NCBI RefSeq assembly: GCF_002797715.1
Contig: NZ_PGFF01000001.1
Coordinates: forward strand, 3,430,537 to 3,494,536
Origin: Diaminobutyricimonas aerilata
Lineage (GTDB): Bacteria > Actinomycetota > Actinomycetes > Actinomycetales > Microbacteriaceae
Direction: 5' to 3'
Length of the DNA stretch: 64,000 nucleotides
In this document: one piece after another, positions 18,082-26,789 of the stretch
Layout: every line of letters begins with the position of its first letter
Numbering within the stretch: the stretch's first letter is position 1
The notes under the pieces: model-generated
What the model saw: the letters and a program-made list of their open reading frames with translations, nothing else
Told to the model about the DNA's origin: nothing
Database searches by the model: none
Program-made: the position numbers and the translations under genes

Positions 18082-18087
18082 AGTCTA
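18082..18087 (-). promoter_or_regulatory. -10 element of a leaderless cca promoter
   Basis: TAGACT on the minus strand ends 9 nt before the cca ATG, placing the expected transcription start at or next to the start codon. No clear -35 is visible. Confidence 0.5.
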
Positions 18088-18142
18088 GATCGGCCGCCGG
18101 TCCCCGGCTCGCGTCGCTCAGGGCCGCGCCGGGACCATCTCC

Positions 18143-18148
18143 TAGACT
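18143..18148 (+). promoter_or_regulatory. -10 element upstream of the DUF6049-murJ operon
   Basis: TAGACT ends 8 nt before an ATG at 18156 that opens a 13-codon reading frame. The spacing implies transcription beginning at that ATG. Confidence 0.5.
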
Positions 18149-18155
18149 CGTGCTC

Positions 18156-18197
18156 ATGTCGGCCGCGAGGTTCCCGGAGGCCGACCCGTGCCCCTGA
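18156..18197 (+). CDS. Putative leaderless 13-residue upstream ORF
   Basis: An ATG at the predicted transcription start opens MSAARFPEADPCP and stops at 18197, 7 nt past the GTG start codon of the DUF6049 gene (18188-18190). The Shine-Dalgarno of that gene (GGAGG, 18176-18180) lies inside this mini-ORF, so translating it could modulate or couple initiation at the GTG. No homology evidence is possible at this length. Confidence 0.35.
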   Translation: MSAARFPEADPCP

Positions 18198-20293
18198 GAC
18201 CCCTGCGTGCCGTGCTCGCGCTCGTCGTCGGGCTGGTGGGGGTCGGCGCAACACCCGTCGCCGCGGCAGGGTCCGGCAAGGCCCCCGTCGCGCCGTCGGT
18301 CATCGTCGCGCCCGCCGACGCCGGCCGCCTCGCGCCGACGAGCGACCTCTCCGTGCAGGTCGCCGTCGAGAACCCGCGGGAGGAACCGCTCACCGACCTG
18401 ACCGCGGTCGTGCGCCTCGTACGCACACCCTTCGTCGGTGCCGGCGGCCTCGAACAGTGGCTCGCCGCCGACGCGGACGACGAATCGGATGCCGCCGCCG
18501 GCCAGTCCCTCCGTGAGGTGCCGATCGACGACGTCGAGGCGGATTCGACCGGCGCGGCGGTGAGCGTCACGGTGCCTGCGGCCGAGTTGGGCATCCTCTC
18601 GCCGGAGACCCCCGGGCCGCGCGGGCTCGCGGTGGAGCTCCTGTCGGGGGGCGAGCTGCTCGCCACGACCCGCACCGCCGTGGTCTGGAACACCGGTGTG
18701 CCCGTGACGCCCACAACGCTCGTCTCGGTCGCCGCGATCACCGTGCCGCCGCAGCCGAGCGGCGTCATCCCCGCCGACCGGCTCGAGGAGTACACCGGTG
18801 CCGGCGGCCTGCTGAGCCGCCAGCTCAACGCCGCCGTCGGCAAGCCCGTCGCGCTCGCCATCGACCCGATGATCATCGCCTCCATCCGGGTGCTCGGCAG
18901 CGCCGCCCCCGAGTCGGCGACGACGTGGCTCGAGCGCTTGCGTCAGGCGCCGAACGAGACCTTCGCGCTCCCCTACGCCGATCAGGATGTCGCGATGGTG
19001 GCGCAGACGGGTGCGGTGCCGTTCCTCGGTGTGCAGTCGTTCGTCGGGCGGATCGACGAGGGCGCGTTCCCGCAGCCGACGCCGTCCGCGGCCGACCCGG
19101 AGCCGACGGCCGAGCCCGTCGAGCCCGTGCTCCCCACGACGGAGGAGCTGCTCGCCTGGGGCTACGCACTCGCCGGCATCGCGTGGCCCGCTGACGACGC
19201 CGTCATCCCGACCGACCCCGCCGCGTTCGCCGCGAACGGCTGGACCACCTCCATCCTCGGCGAGGCCGACCTCGAGGGGGAGCCCGGAACGGTCGCGCAG
19301 CTCGGTGATCAGCGTGCGCTCGTCGCCGACACCGCCGTCACGCGGCTGTTGCGGGAGGCGGTGCACGCGCCGACGCCGCTCGAGTGGTCCGATGCGATCG
19401 CGCGTCTCTCCGCGGTGCTCGCCGCTCAGCCGGGCGGCACCCTGCTCGGCGCCCTCGACCGGTCGTGGCCCGACAGCGCCTACCGGCTGGGGGAGACCCT
19501 CGACGCGCTCGCGGCCGGGGGTACCGCATCCGCTCCGCTCGGCTCGCTGCTCACCGCGGCCGCCACCCCCGCCACGGTCGTCGCCCGCGATGCCGACGTC
19601 GACCGTCGCGACCGGGCGCTCAGGATGCTCGCCTCCGACGGGGCCGAGGCGCAGTTCGCGACCGTGTCCGTCGATCCGGAGGCCGTCACCTCACCGCGTC
19701 GGCTGCGGATGCTGTCGCTGCTGTCGACCGGATGGCGTCAGGATCCGGACGGCTGGCAGGCGGAGGTCGCCGAATACCAGGAGGAATCGCTCGACCTCCG
19801 CGAAGCGGTGCGCATCGACAACCAGAGCGCGTTCACCGTCGGCGCGGACCCGGGCGAGCTGCCGATCTCGGTGCGCAACGACCTGCAGGTCGACGCGACC
19901 GTCGTGGTGACCGCGACCTCGAACCGCGGCCAGCTGCGGGTGCGCGAGAGCACGTTCACGATCGAACTCCCCGCCGGGCAGGTGACCCGGGCTCCCGTGA
20001 AGGTGGCGACGCTCGGTAACGGCGAGGCGACGCTCACCGTGCGCATCGCGACGGTGGGCGGGCTGCCCGTCGGCGAGGCCGCCGTTCCGGTCAGCATCCA
20101 GGCCGCGTGGGAGACCGTCGGCACGGGCGTCATCGCCGGGTCGGTCGCGCTGCTGTTCGCGGTGGGACTCGTGCGCAGCATCCTGCGCCGCCGCGGCTCG
20201 CGCCGCGCCGCGGCGTCCGCCTCGTCGATCGACGGGTCGGATGACGCGGACCGGTCGGGCGGCACCGCGGACGCGGGCCGGTCGGATGGCTGA
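18188..20293 (+). CDS. DUF6049 family exported protein
   Basis: A 701-residue protein with an N-terminal signal peptide (MPLRPLRAVLALVVGLVGVG...AAA) and one C-terminal transmembrane helix (about residues 640-662) with a basic stop-transfer stretch, RSILRRRGSRR. The large extracytoplasmic part starts with a beta-rich domain, followed by a region that may be alpha/beta. The position between cca and murJ matches mycobacterial Rv3909. The function of the family is not established; the genomic link to MurJ suggests a role at the cell wall. The GTG start is chosen for its SD (GGAGG) and immediate signal peptide. It overlaps murJ by 8 nt. Confidence 0.8.
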   Translation: MPLRPLRAVLALVVGLVGVGATPVAAAGSGKAPVAPSVIVAPADAGRLAPTSDLSVQVAVENPREEPLTDLTAVVRLVRTPFVGAGGLEQWLAADADDESDAAAGQSLREVPIDDVEADSTGAAVSVTVPAAELGILSPETPGPRGLAVELLSGGELLATTRTAVVWNTGVPVTPTTLVSVAAITVPPQPSGVIPADRLEEYTGAGGLLSRQLNAAVGKPVALAIDPMIIASIRVLGSAAPESATTWLERLRQAPNETFALPYADQDVAMVAQTGAVPFLGVQSFVGRIDEGAFPQPTPSAADPEPTAEPVEPVLPTTEELLAWGYALAGIAWPADDAVIPTDPAAFAANGWTTSILGEADLEGEPGTVAQLGDQRALVADTAVTRLLREAVHAPTPLEWSDAIARLSAVLAAQPGGTLLGALDRSWPDSAYRLGETLDALAAGGTASAPLGSLLTAAATPATVVARDADVDRRDRALRMLASDGAEAQFATVSVDPEAVTSPRRLRMLSLLSTGWRQDPDGWQAEVAEYQEESLDLREAVRIDNQSAFTVGADPGELPISVRNDLQVDATVVVTATSNRGQLRVRESTFTIELPAGQVTRAPVKVATLGNGEATLTVRIATVGGLPVGEAAVPVSIQAAWETVGTGVIAGSVALLFAVGLVRSILRRRGSRRAAASASSIDGSDDADRSGGTADAGRSDG

Positions 20294-21914
20294 CGGCGTC
20301 GGCCGCGCGAGCGCGCTGCTCGCCTCCGGCACGCTCGTCTCGCGGGTGCTGGGCTTCATCAAGCTCATCGTGCTCGCGAACACGCTCGGTGTCGTCGCCA
20401 GCCCCGCGGCGAACGCCTTCGGTCTCGCGAACCAGTTGCCGAACAACGTGTACGCGCTCATCGCGGGCGGTCTGCTGGGCGCCGTGCTCGTGCCGCAGAT
20501 CGTGCGCGCGAGCAAGGACCCGGAGGCGGGGGAGCGGTTCATCAACAAGCTCGTCACGCTCGGGGTCGTCGGGTTCGCCGCCCTGACCGTGGTGGCGACG
20601 CTGCTCGCGTATCCGCTCGTGCACCTCTACGCCCGGGCGACGGAGGACGACAGCGACGGCTTCGGGCCGACCACGATGGCGCTCGCGATCGCGTTCGCCT
20701 GGTGGTGCCTGCCGCAGATCTTCTTCTACGCGCTCTACAGCCTGCTCGGTGAGGTGCTCAACGCCCGGGGCATGTTCGGCCCGTTCACCTGGGCACCGGT
20801 CGTCAACAACGTCGTCGCGATCATCGGGCTCATCGTCGTGGCCGGTGCCGTCGGCGACGCCGCGAGCGACCCGGATACGTGGAATCCGGGCCTCATCGCC
20901 CTGCTCGGCGGCAGCGCGACAGCCGGCGTCGCAGCGCAGGCGCTCGTGCTCACCCTCTTCTGGCGTCGAGCGGGCCTGCGATTCCGGCCGGACTTCGCGT
21001 GGCGGGGCGTCGGGCTCGGGCGCACCGGCAAGGCGGCCGGGTGGGTCTTCGGCATGGTGCTCGTCACCCAGGTCTCGGGTGTCGTGCAGTCGCAGGTCGC
21101 GTCGATCGCGAACGACGACGCGTCCATCGCCGCCCTGCAGGCCGCGTGGCTCGTCTTCATGCTTCCGCACTCCGTCGTCGCCGTGTCGATCGCGACGGCG
21201 TACTTCACGGGGATGAGCGGACACGCCGACCGCGGGGATCTCGCCGCCGTCCGCGCCGACGTCTCGGCCTCCGTGCGCTCCATCTCGCTCATCGTCGTGT
21301 TCGCCTCCGTCGCCCTGAGCGTGGTCGCGCTCCCGCTCGCCTATCTCTTCGAGCAGAGGCCGGCCGGAACGGTCGCCCTCGCGACGGTGCTCATCGCGTA
21401 TCTCGTGGGGCTCGCCCCGTTCTCGGTGCAGTTCGTGCTGCAGCGCGCGTTCTACGCGCTCCACGACACGCGCACGCCGTTCTTCATCCAGCTCGCCCAG
21501 GTGGGCGTGTTCCTCGTCGGGGCGCTCGTCTGCACGACGCTCCCGGTCGCCTGGATCGGCCCGGGTCTCGCGCTCGTAACCTCCTTGGCCGGTGTCACGC
21601 AGACCGTCGTCACGGCGGTCGTGCTCCGTCGCCGCCTGGGCGGGCTCGACGGCGCGCTCCTCGTGCGCCGCCTCGTGCAGTTCACGGTCTTCTCGCTCGC
21701 CGCCGGCGCGGTCGGCGTCGCCGCCATCGCGCTCCTCGGCGCCTTCTCGGGAGGTTTCCCCGTGTCGGGATTCGTCGGGGCGATCGTGTCGATCGTGCTC
21801 GTCGGTGTCGTCATGGCGGCCGCGTACGGAGGCCTCCTGCTGCTCGCCCGCAATCCGGAGGCGGCATCGCTGACGAACCCCATCCTGAACCGATTCCGCC
21901 GCAACGGGCGCTGA
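20286..21914 (+). CDS. murJ: MurJ-like lipid II flippase (MviN family)
   Basis: A 542-residue MOP-superfamily protein with about 14 transmembrane helices. The N-terminal SGTLVSRVLGFIKLIVLA and ANAFGLANQLPNNVYALIAGGLLGAVLVPQ are typical of MviN/MurJ; family members flip lipid II across the membrane. It lacks the long cytoplasmic pseudokinase-like extension of mycobacterial MviN, having only a short tail. The ATG at 20286 overlaps the end of the DUF6049 gene, indicating coupling. Confidence 0.9.
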   Translation: MADGVGRASALLASGTLVSRVLGFIKLIVLANTLGVVASPAANAFGLANQLPNNVYALIAGGLLGAVLVPQIVRASKDPEAGERFINKLVTLGVVGFAALTVVATLLAYPLVHLYARATEDDSDGFGPTTMALAIAFAWWCLPQIFFYALYSLLGEVLNARGMFGPFTWAPVVNNVVAIIGLIVVAGAVGDAASDPDTWNPGLIALLGGSATAGVAAQALVLTLFWRRAGLRFRPDFAWRGVGLGRTGKAAGWVFGMVLVTQVSGVVQSQVASIANDDASIAALQAAWLVFMLPHSVVAVSIATAYFTGMSGHADRGDLAAVRADVSASVRSISLIVVFASVALSVVALPLAYLFEQRPAGTVALATVLIAYLVGLAPFSVQFVLQRAFYALHDTRTPFFIQLAQVGVFLVGALVCTTLPVAWIGPGLALVTSLAGVTQTVVTAVVLRRRLGGLDGALLVRRLVQFTVFSLAAGAVGVAAIALLGAFSGGFPVSGFVGAIVSIVLVGVVMAAAYGGLLLLARNPEAASLTNPILNRFRRNGR

Positions 21915-21978
21915 CCGGTCGGGCGGAATAGCCGCTCCCTAGGATGTGTTGTACCGCTCGAGGGAACCAGGAAGAGGT

Positions 21979-22956
21979 ATGCCAGTGCGTCAGGTGATCA
22001 TCATCGGCTCCGGCCCGGCGGGCTACACGGCCGCCATCTATGCGGCCAGAGCCAACCTCGAACCGCTCGTCATCGCGAGCTCGGTCGAGTTCGGCGGCGA
22101 GCTGATGAAGACGACGGAGGTCGAGAACTTCCCCGGCTTCCCCGAGGGCATCATGGGCCCCGACCTCATGATGAAGATGCAGCAGCAGGCCGAGCGGTTC
22201 GGCGCCGAGATCGTCTACGACGACGTCGTGAAGCTCGAGCTCGAGGGCCCGGTCAAGCGCGTGCACCTCGGCGGCGGAGACGTGCACGAGGCGCTCACGG
22301 TCATCTATGCGACCGGTTCCGCGTACCGCAAGCTCGGCCTCGAGGATGAAACCCGCTTGAGTGGTTACGGCGTCTCGTGGTGTGCCACGTGCGACGGCGC
22401 GTTCTTCCGTCAGAAGCACGTCGCGGTCGTCGGCGGCGGCGACTCGGCGATGGAGGAGGCCACGTTCCTCACCAAGTTCGCCGACAAGGTCACCGTCATC
22501 CACCGCAAGGACAGCCTGCGCGCGTCGAAGACGATGCAGGACCGCGCTCTCTCGAACCCCAAGATCGAGTTCGCCTGGAACAGCGAGGTCGCGCACATCT
22601 ACGGCGACGAGCACGTGCGGGGCGTCGGCCTCAAGAACACGGTCGACGGCACCGAGACGACGCTCGACCTCGACGGGCTGTTCATCGCGATCGGATCCGA
22701 CCCGCGCACCCACCTCATCCACGGCCAGCTCGACCTGACCGACCAGGGCACGGTCGCGGTCGACGGACGCAGCTCGCGCACGAGCCTCCCGGGCGTGTTC
22801 GCCGCGGGCGACGTGCTCGACATCACCTACCGTCAGGCCGTCACGGCCGCCGGCTCGGGCACGGTCGCCGCGCTCGACGCGGAGCACTACCTCGCCGCGC
22901 TGCCGCACGACACCGAGACCCAGACCGCTCAGCCGGTCGCCGCAGTCACCGTCTGA
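21979..22956 (+). CDS. trxB: Thioredoxin-disulfide reductase
   Basis: A 325-residue low-Mr thioredoxin reductase. FAD-binding GSGPAG lies at residues 10-15. The redox-active CATC (Cys135, Cys138) sits inside the NADPH domain, which also has GGGDSAMEEA for the dinucleotide. A second FAD motif, GVFAAGDVLD, lies near the C-terminus. It passes electrons from NADPH to TrxA, encoded 29 nt downstream. ATG 21979 is preceded by GGAAGAGG. TAGGAT at 21940-21945 is a plausible -10. Confidence 0.96.
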   Translation: MPVRQVIIIGSGPAGYTAAIYAARANLEPLVIASSVEFGGELMKTTEVENFPGFPEGIMGPDLMMKMQQQAERFGAEIVYDDVVKLELEGPVKRVHLGGGDVHEALTVIYATGSAYRKLGLEDETRLSGYGVSWCATCDGAFFRQKHVAVVGGGDSAMEEATFLTKFADKVTVIHRKDSLRASKTMQDRALSNPKIEFAWNSEVAHIYGDEHVRGVGLKNTVDGTETTLDLDGLFIAIGSDPRTHLIHGQLDLTDQGTVAVDGRSSRTSLPGVFAAGDVLDITYRQAVTAAGSGTVAALDAEHYLAALPHDTETQTAQPVAAVTV

Positions 22957-22985
22957 TCGACGGAACAAGAGAGAAGGAAAGAGCA

Positions 22986-23309
22986 ATGGCAACCAGGGAA
23001 GTCACCGACGCCACGTTCGAGGCCGAGGTGCTCAAGTCCGAGAAGACGATCATGGTCGACTTCTGGGCCGAGTGGTGCGGCCCGTGTCGCGCCGTGTCGC
23101 CCATCCTCGACAAGATCGCGGAGGAGAACGCCGACAAGATCGAGATCGTCAAGCTCAACGTCGACGACAACCCGCAGACCGCGATGAAGTACATGATCAC
23201 GTCGATCCCGGCGATGAAGGTGTACCGCGGTGGCGAGGTCGTGAAGACCGTCATCGGCGCCAAGCCCAAGCCGGCCCTCGAGGCCGACCTGGCGGAGTTC
23301 CTGGCCTGA
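22986..23309 (+). CDS. trxA: Thioredoxin
   Basis: A 107-residue classic thioredoxin with WCGPC (Cys31, Cys34) in FWAEWCGPC, the cis-Pro loop SIPAMKVY and a C-terminal helix. It is the substrate of the upstream TrxB and general cytosolic disulfide reductant. An AGAGAAGGAAAGAGC leader gives a good SD. A strong terminator follows the stop. Confidence 0.96.
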   Translation: MATREVTDATFEAEVLKSEKTIMVDFWAEWCGPCRAVSPILDKIAEENADKIEIVKLNVDDNPQTAMKYMITSIPAMKVYRGGEVVKTVIGAKPKPALEADLAEFLA

Positions 23310-23322
23310 TCTCAGCGCCTCG

Positions 23323-23356
23323 AGAGCCCCGCCCGACACCCGTCGGGCGGGGCTCT
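23323..23356 (+). terminator. Intrinsic terminator of trxB-trxA
   Basis: AGAGCCCCGCCCGAC (23323-23337) and GTCGGGCGGGGCTCT (23342-23356) form a perfect 15-bp stem with a 4-nt loop, followed by TCTCG. It begins 13 nt after the trxA stop. Confidence 0.85.
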
Positions 23357-23371
23357 TCTCGTACACGCGCA

Positions 23372-23377
23372 TATTCT
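23372..23377 (+). promoter_or_regulatory. -10 box of the aminotransferase-ligase operon
   Basis: TATTCT lies just after the trxA terminator and 27 nt before the ATG at 23405, giving a short leader of about 20 nt. The -35 is weak. Confidence 0.4.
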
Positions 23378-23404
23378 GGAAGAACGAAGCGAACGGACGC
23401 CGTC

Positions 23405-24721
23405 ATGACGACTCAGGGTTCACCAGCACGGGGCAACAACCTCGACCCGTGGTACCACCACTACGCCGACCGCACGTCGGGTCTCGCCGCCTCCGAGGTG
23501 CGCGCCCTGTTCGCCGTCGCCTCGCGCCCCGAGGTGGTCTCGCTCGCCGGCGGCATGCCGTACGTGTCCGCCCTGCCGCCCGAGCTCGTCACCGCCGCCA
23601 TGGAGCGCGCGATGACCGACCACGGACCGACGGCGCTGCAGTACGGATCGGGACAGGGGTCCCCCGCGTTGCGCGAGCAGATCCTGGAGGTGATGGCCCT
23701 CGAGGGCATCAGCGGCAGCGTCGACGACGTGGTCGTCACGACCGGCTCCCAGCACGCGCTCGAACTCGTCGCCAAGCTCTTCCTCGACCCGGGCGATGTC
23801 GTCATCGCGGAGGGTCCGAGTTATGTCACCGCCCTGGTCGTCTTCCGCTCGTTCCAGGCGGAAGTCGCCCATGTCGCCATGGACGACCTCGGTATGATCC
23901 CGCAGTCCCTGCGCGAGACGATCGCCCGGCTGCGCGAGCAGGGCCGGCGGCTGAAGTTCCTCTACACGATCCCGTCGTTCCAGAATCCGGCCGGTGTGAC
24001 GCTCAGCTGGGAGCGGCGCATGGAGATCCTCGAGATCGCGCGGGAGAACGACATCCTCGTCGTGGAGGACAACCCCTACGGGCTGCTGTACTTCGACGCG
24101 CCGCCGCCACAGGCGATGCGCTCGGTCGACGACGAGGGCGTCATCTACCTCGGCACCTTCTCGAAGACGCTCGCGCCCGGCCTGCGGGTCGGATGGGCTC
24201 TCGCACCGCACGCCATCCGCGAGAAGCTCGTGCTCGCCAACGAGGCGGCCGTGCTCTCGCCGAGCTCGTTCACCCAGACCGTCATCTCGCAATACCTCGC
24301 GGTCGCCGACTGGAAGGCCCAGATCGACACCTTCCGCGGGGTCTACCGCGAGCGGCGCGACGCGATGCTCGCCGCGCTCGGGGAGCGCCTGCCCGGCCTC
24401 GAATGGACCGTGCCGACCGGCGGGTTCTACGTGTGGCTCACCCTGCCGGAGAACCTCGACTCGAAGGCGATGCTGCCGCGCGCGGTCAAGGAACTCGTCG
24501 CCTACACCCCCGGCACGGCGTTCTACGGCGATGGGGGAGGCCGCAACAAGATGCGCCTGTCGTTCTGCTACCCCTCCCCGGAGTTCATCCGCGAGGGGAT
24601 CCGCCGCCTCGCCAACGTCATCGACGGGGAACTCGAACTGCTCGGCGAGTTCTCGCAGACCGGTCCGCTGCAGGTGCGCCGCGAACGCGGCGTGATGACC
24701 CCGCCCGCCAACATCGGCTAG
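23405..24721 (+). CDS. PLP-dependent aminotransferase, class I (2-aminoadipate/MocR-like fold)
   Basis: A 438-residue fold-type I aminotransferase: QYGSGQGSPALREQI, TTGSQHALELVAK, PSFQNPAGVTLS, EDNPYGLLYFD and the PLP-lysine motif GTFSKTLAPGLRVGW. It resembles the stand-alone aminotransferases related to the C-terminal domain of MocR regulators and to 2-aminoadipate aminotransferases (LysN/ARO8 type); there is no HTH domain. Substrate cannot be told from sequence. It is the first of two genes, 6 nt before the D-Ala-D-Ala ligase-like gene. This pair near parB is common in actinobacteria. Confidence 0.88.
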   Translation: MTTQGSPARGNNLDPWYHHYADRTSGLAASEVRALFAVASRPEVVSLAGGMPYVSALPPELVTAAMERAMTDHGPTALQYGSGQGSPALREQILEVMALEGISGSVDDVVVTTGSQHALELVAKLFLDPGDVVIAEGPSYVTALVVFRSFQAEVAHVAMDDLGMIPQSLRETIARLREQGRRLKFLYTIPSFQNPAGVTLSWERRMEILEIARENDILVVEDNPYGLLYFDAPPPQAMRSVDDEGVIYLGTFSKTLAPGLRVGWALAPHAIREKLVLANEAAVLSPSSFTQTVISQYLAVADWKAQIDTFRGVYRERRDAMLAALGERLPGLEWTVPTGGFYVWLTLPENLDSKAMLPRAVKELVAYTPGTAFYGDGGGRNKMRLSFCYPSPEFIREGIRRLANVIDGELELLGEFSQTGPLQVRRERGVMTPPANIG

Positions 24722-24727
24722 GAGAGC

Positions 24728-25684
24728 ATGAACACCCCCACCCGCATCGTCGTTCTCGCGGGCGGCATCTCGCACGAGCGCGACGTGTCGCTGCGTTCGG
24801 GACGCCGCGTCGCCGACAGCCTCTCCGGTCACGGGGTCGAGGTCGAACTACGGGACCCGGATGCGACGCTCATCCCGTTCCTGCGCGAATCGAGACCGGA
24901 TGTGGTCTGGCCGGCGCTGCACGGAGCGAGCGGGGAGGACGGCGCCCTACGCGGGCTGCTCGAGTTCGCCGGCATCCCGTTCGTCGGCTCCCGCTCCGAG
25001 TCCGCCCGGCTGGCGTGGGACAAGCCCACCGCGAAGACCCTCGCCCACCGCGCGGGTGTCGCCACGCCGCCCGGGATCGCCCTTCCCCGGGAGGCGTTCC
25101 GTGAGCTCGGCGCGGCGAGCGTGCTCGAGTCGATCGCGGATGAGCTTCCCGTGCCTTTGGTGGTGAAGCCCGCGAAGGGCGGATCGGCCCAGGGGGTGAC
25201 GATCGTCGACGACCTCGCGGAGCTGCCTCGGGCGATGGTCGACGCCTACACCTATGGCGATGTCGCCCTCATCGAACGACGCATCCTCGGCACCGAGATC
25301 GCGATCGGCATCATCGACACGGGCGACGGTCCCGTCGCGCTGCCCGCCGTCGAGATCGTGCCGAACTCCGGCGTCTACAGCTTCGAGGCCCGCTACAACG
25401 CGGGGGAGACGAGCTTCTTCGTGCCCGCCCGGCTCGACGTCTCGGTCGCGGCCCGAGCCGCGGAGTGCGCGGTCGCCGCCCATTCCGCGCTCGGACTGCG
25501 TCACATCTCGCGCGTCGACATGATCGTCGACGCCGACGGCACCCCGTGGTTCCTCGAGGCGAACGTGCTCCCCGGTCTCACCGAGACGTCGCTGCTCCCG
25601 CAGGCGCTCGAGGCCGCCGGACACGACCTGGGATGGGTGTACGCGGCGCTCGCGCACGCCGCGATCCGCGACGCGAGCCGGTGA
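24728..25684 (+). CDS. D-alanine--D-alanine ligase family ATP-grasp protein
   Basis: A 318-residue ATP-grasp ligase. It has the N-terminal RIVVLAGGISHERDVSLRSG (substrate-binding G-G-x-S-x-E-R-x-V-S-L), PALHGASGEDGALRGLLE, VVKPAKGGSAQGVTIV (ATP loop) and the metal-binding LEANVLPGLTETS. All are DdlA/B hallmarks. The protein is on the short side of the family and has no insertion. As actinobacteria usually carry another ddl elsewhere, this may be a paralogue with a different amino acid partner, possibly supplied by the neighbouring aminotransferase. Confidence 0.82.
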   Translation: MNTPTRIVVLAGGISHERDVSLRSGRRVADSLSGHGVEVELRDPDATLIPFLRESRPDVVWPALHGASGEDGALRGLLEFAGIPFVGSRSESARLAWDKPTAKTLAHRAGVATPPGIALPREAFRELGAASVLESIADELPVPLVVKPAKGGSAQGVTIVDDLAELPRAMVDAYTYGDVALIERRILGTEIAIGIIDTGDGPVALPAVEIVPNSGVYSFEARYNAGETSFFVPARLDVSVAARAAECAVAAHSALGLRHISRVDMIVDADGTPWFLEANVLPGLTETSLLPQALEAAGHDLGWVYAALAHAAIRDASR

Positions 25685-25821
25685 GCCGCAGCGGGGGCCC
25701 GTGCCCGGCTCGCCGGGGCCGGCTTTCCTCGCCGGGAATCGAATAACGTCCTGACCTGGGATTTCATACGCGGGGCCGATCGCATCCGACGTTCGACGAC
25801 CGGCCGCATCCGTCTCAGTGC

Positions 25822-25827
25822 CAGACT
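25822..25827 (+). promoter_or_regulatory. -10-like box before the NYN gene
   Basis: CAGACT ends 7 nt before the ATG at 25834, the same geometry as the other leaderless starts in this window. No clear -35. Confidence 0.35.
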
Positions 25828-25833
25828 GGCCGC

Positions 25834-26730
25834 ATGGCGGAGACCGCAGAGGCCCGGGTCGGGGTCTACATCGACTTCGACAACATCGTCATCTCGCGCT
25901 ACGACCAGCGCAACGGACGCAGCAGTTGGCAACGAGACCACGCGCGGGATTTCGACCCCCGATCCGATGGCGAGTCCCCGGTCGCCAAGCGCCTCGAGGA
26001 GTCGACGGTCGACCTCGGCGCCATCCTCGACTTCGCGTCGTCGTTCGGCCCGATCGCCGTCAGCCGCGCCTACGCGGACTGGTCCGTGCCGATCAACGCC
26101 AGCTACCGCGCGCAGTTGATCGCCCGGGCCGTCGAACTCGTGCAGCTTTTCCCGCTCACGGCGGGCATGAAGAACGGCGCCGACATCCGGCTCGCCGTCG
26201 ACGTCGTCGAGGATCTCTTCCGACTCTCCGACCTCACCCATGTGGTCATCGTCGCCGGGGACTCGGACTACGTCGCCCTCGCCCAACGGTGCCGGATGCT
26301 CGGACGGTACGTCGTGGGCGTCGGTGTGGCCGGCTCCACGAGTTCCGCCCTCGCCAACGCGTGCGACCGGTTCGCCGACTACGACGCCATCCCCGGCGTC
26401 GCCGCCGCGAGCCGCCGACGCGAAGCCGACGAAGCGGCCGCCGCCGCTGAACCCGCGCAGCCCACGCGCCGACGCAGGGCGCGCTCCCGCACTCCTCACG
26501 AACTGGCATCGGACCTGCTCGTGCGCGCCATCGAACTGCTGCAGGACAAGAACGACGACGAGTGGCAGGGCAGCGGGGCCGTCAAGAATCAGATGCTGCG
26601 CATGGACCCGAGCTTCCAGGAGAGGGCACTCGGGTTCCGCTCCTTCGGCGATTTCGTGCAATCGCTCGACGCCGTCGAACTCGACGAGTCGCATCCCTCG
26701 CGCCGCCTGCGAGTGAAGAGCCGACCATAA
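25834..26730 (+). CDS. NYN domain protein with C-terminal OST-HTH/LOTUS domain
   Basis: A 298-residue protein. The N-terminal NYN (PIN-like) nuclease domain spans about residues 8-185, with acidic metal ligands in VYIDFDN (Asp14, Asp16), KNGADIRLAVDV and VAGDSDYVAL. A linker rich in Arg/Ala leads to a C-terminal LOTUS-like winged helix (about 225-290, ELASDLLVRAIELLQDKN). Related LabA/NYN-LOTUS proteins are presumed RNA-processing ribonucleases. It is monocistronic, convergent with parB. The RNA target is unknown. Confidence 0.85.
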   Translation: MAETAEARVGVYIDFDNIVISRYDQRNGRSSWQRDHARDFDPRSDGESPVAKRLEESTVDLGAILDFASSFGPIAVSRAYADWSVPINASYRAQLIARAVELVQLFPLTAGMKNGADIRLAVDVVEDLFRLSDLTHVVIVAGDSDYVALAQRCRMLGRYVVGVGVAGSTSSALANACDRFADYDAIPGVAAASRRREADEAAAAAEPAQPTRRRRARSRTPHELASDLLVRAIELLQDKNDDEWQGSGAVKNQMLRMDPSFQERALGFRSFGDFVQSLDAVELDESHPSRRLRVKSRP

Positions 26731-26738
26731 AACCCCCG

Positions 26739-26764
26739 GTCAGAGCCGATAATTGCGGTCTGAC
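26739..26764. terminator. Hairpin between convergent NYN gene and parB
   Basis: GTCAGAGCCG (26739-26748) and CGGTCTGAC (26756-26764) pair with one bulge around an AT-rich loop, in the 59-nt gap between convergent stop codons. Plausible shared terminator. Confidence 0.5.
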
Positions 26765-26789
26765 TGCTCCGCCCCTGTGTTCCCGACGC

